From NCBI GenBank assembly GCA_945859605.1, contig OX243815.1:22297811-22361810 (forward strand): a stretch of 64,000 bases of DNA, given 5' to 3'. This document shows, in pieces, positions 63,706-64,000 of this stretch; position 1 is the stretch's first letter, and the number at the start of each line of letters is the position of its first letter. Below the pieces are notes generated by a model that was not told the origin of the DNA, did no database searches, and was given only the letters and a program-made list of their open reading frames with translations. Origin of the DNA: Lumbricus rubellus. Lineage: Eukaryota > Annelida > Clitellata > Crassiclitellata > Lumbricidae. The position numbers and the translations under genes are program-made.

Positions 63706-64000
63706 GTGTGTAAGAGAGAGATAGAGAGACAGAGGCAGAGTGAGAGAGAGACAGAGGCAGAGAGATACAGAGAGAGAGGCAGAGAGAGAGGCAAAGAGAG
63801 AGGCAGAGAGAGACAGACAGACAGAGGCAGAGAGACAGGCAGAGAGAGACAGACAGAAGCACAGAGACAGACAGACGGACAGACAAAGACAGAGAAAGTG
63901 TAAGAAAGAGAGAGACAGACAGACAGAGGCAGAGACAAAGACAGAGACAGAGACAGAGACAGAGACAGAGACAGAGACAGAGACAGAGACAGAGACAGAG
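63706..64000. repeat. GAGACAGAGGCAG microsatellite
   Basis: Continues to the window edge as pure GAGACA. Confidence 0.97.

Overview
The window is animal nuclear DNA: intron-rich genes with GT/AG splice sites, AT-rich and extremely rich in microsatellites, with many nested transposons. The gene content (neprilysin-like M13 peptidase, BK-channel beta-like subunit, HCN channel) and the overused word TAGGCCTA suggest an aquatic invertebrate, perhaps a deuterostome. The taxon cannot be fixed from the sequence alone. I see no bacterial, organellar or viral genes and no CRISPR.

Three protein-coding genes can be supported, all on the + strand. (1) At 472-13896 lie the last 12 exons (352 codons plus stop) of an M13 zinc endopeptidase closest to neprilysin; the 5' half is outside the window or unrecognised. 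(2) At 32267-36697 is a two-exon gene for a BK-channel auxiliary beta subunit-like protein of 247 residues with two membrane segments. (3) At 46727-62381 lie the first exon recognised and the next exon of an HCN pacemaker channel, separated by a 14-kb intron; the rest of the gene is beyond the window. Genes 2 and 3 are neighbouring ion-channel genes, but there is no evidence that they work together.

The rest is mostly mobile and repetitive DNA. M13 introns hold a decayed LINE (about 682-2440), a hAT-type MITE with a perfect 8-bp target duplication (5947-6221), a 1.1-kb inverted-repeat element (7869-8995) and a 28-bp minisatellite. The space before gene 2 holds a young LTR retrotransposon (16701-23979, minus strand) whose 1704-bp LTRs look identical. 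Its gag-like reading frame begins inside the LTR and runs through the primer-binding site; I found no pol. Between genes 2 and 3 are a DNA transposon with about 140-bp inverted repeats, a 6-bp target duplication and a broken transposase (37042-39327), an array carrying TTACGTCA-like sites, and a hAT-type element (41717-43456). HCN intron 1 holds three copies of a tRNA-derived SINE, one nested in a hAT-type MITE, plus many simple repeats.

The strongest leads are the LTR element with its LTR-encoded gag start, the 6-bp-TSD transposon, and the invertebrate BK-beta-like gene. I did not find a convincing wholly new multi-gene system.
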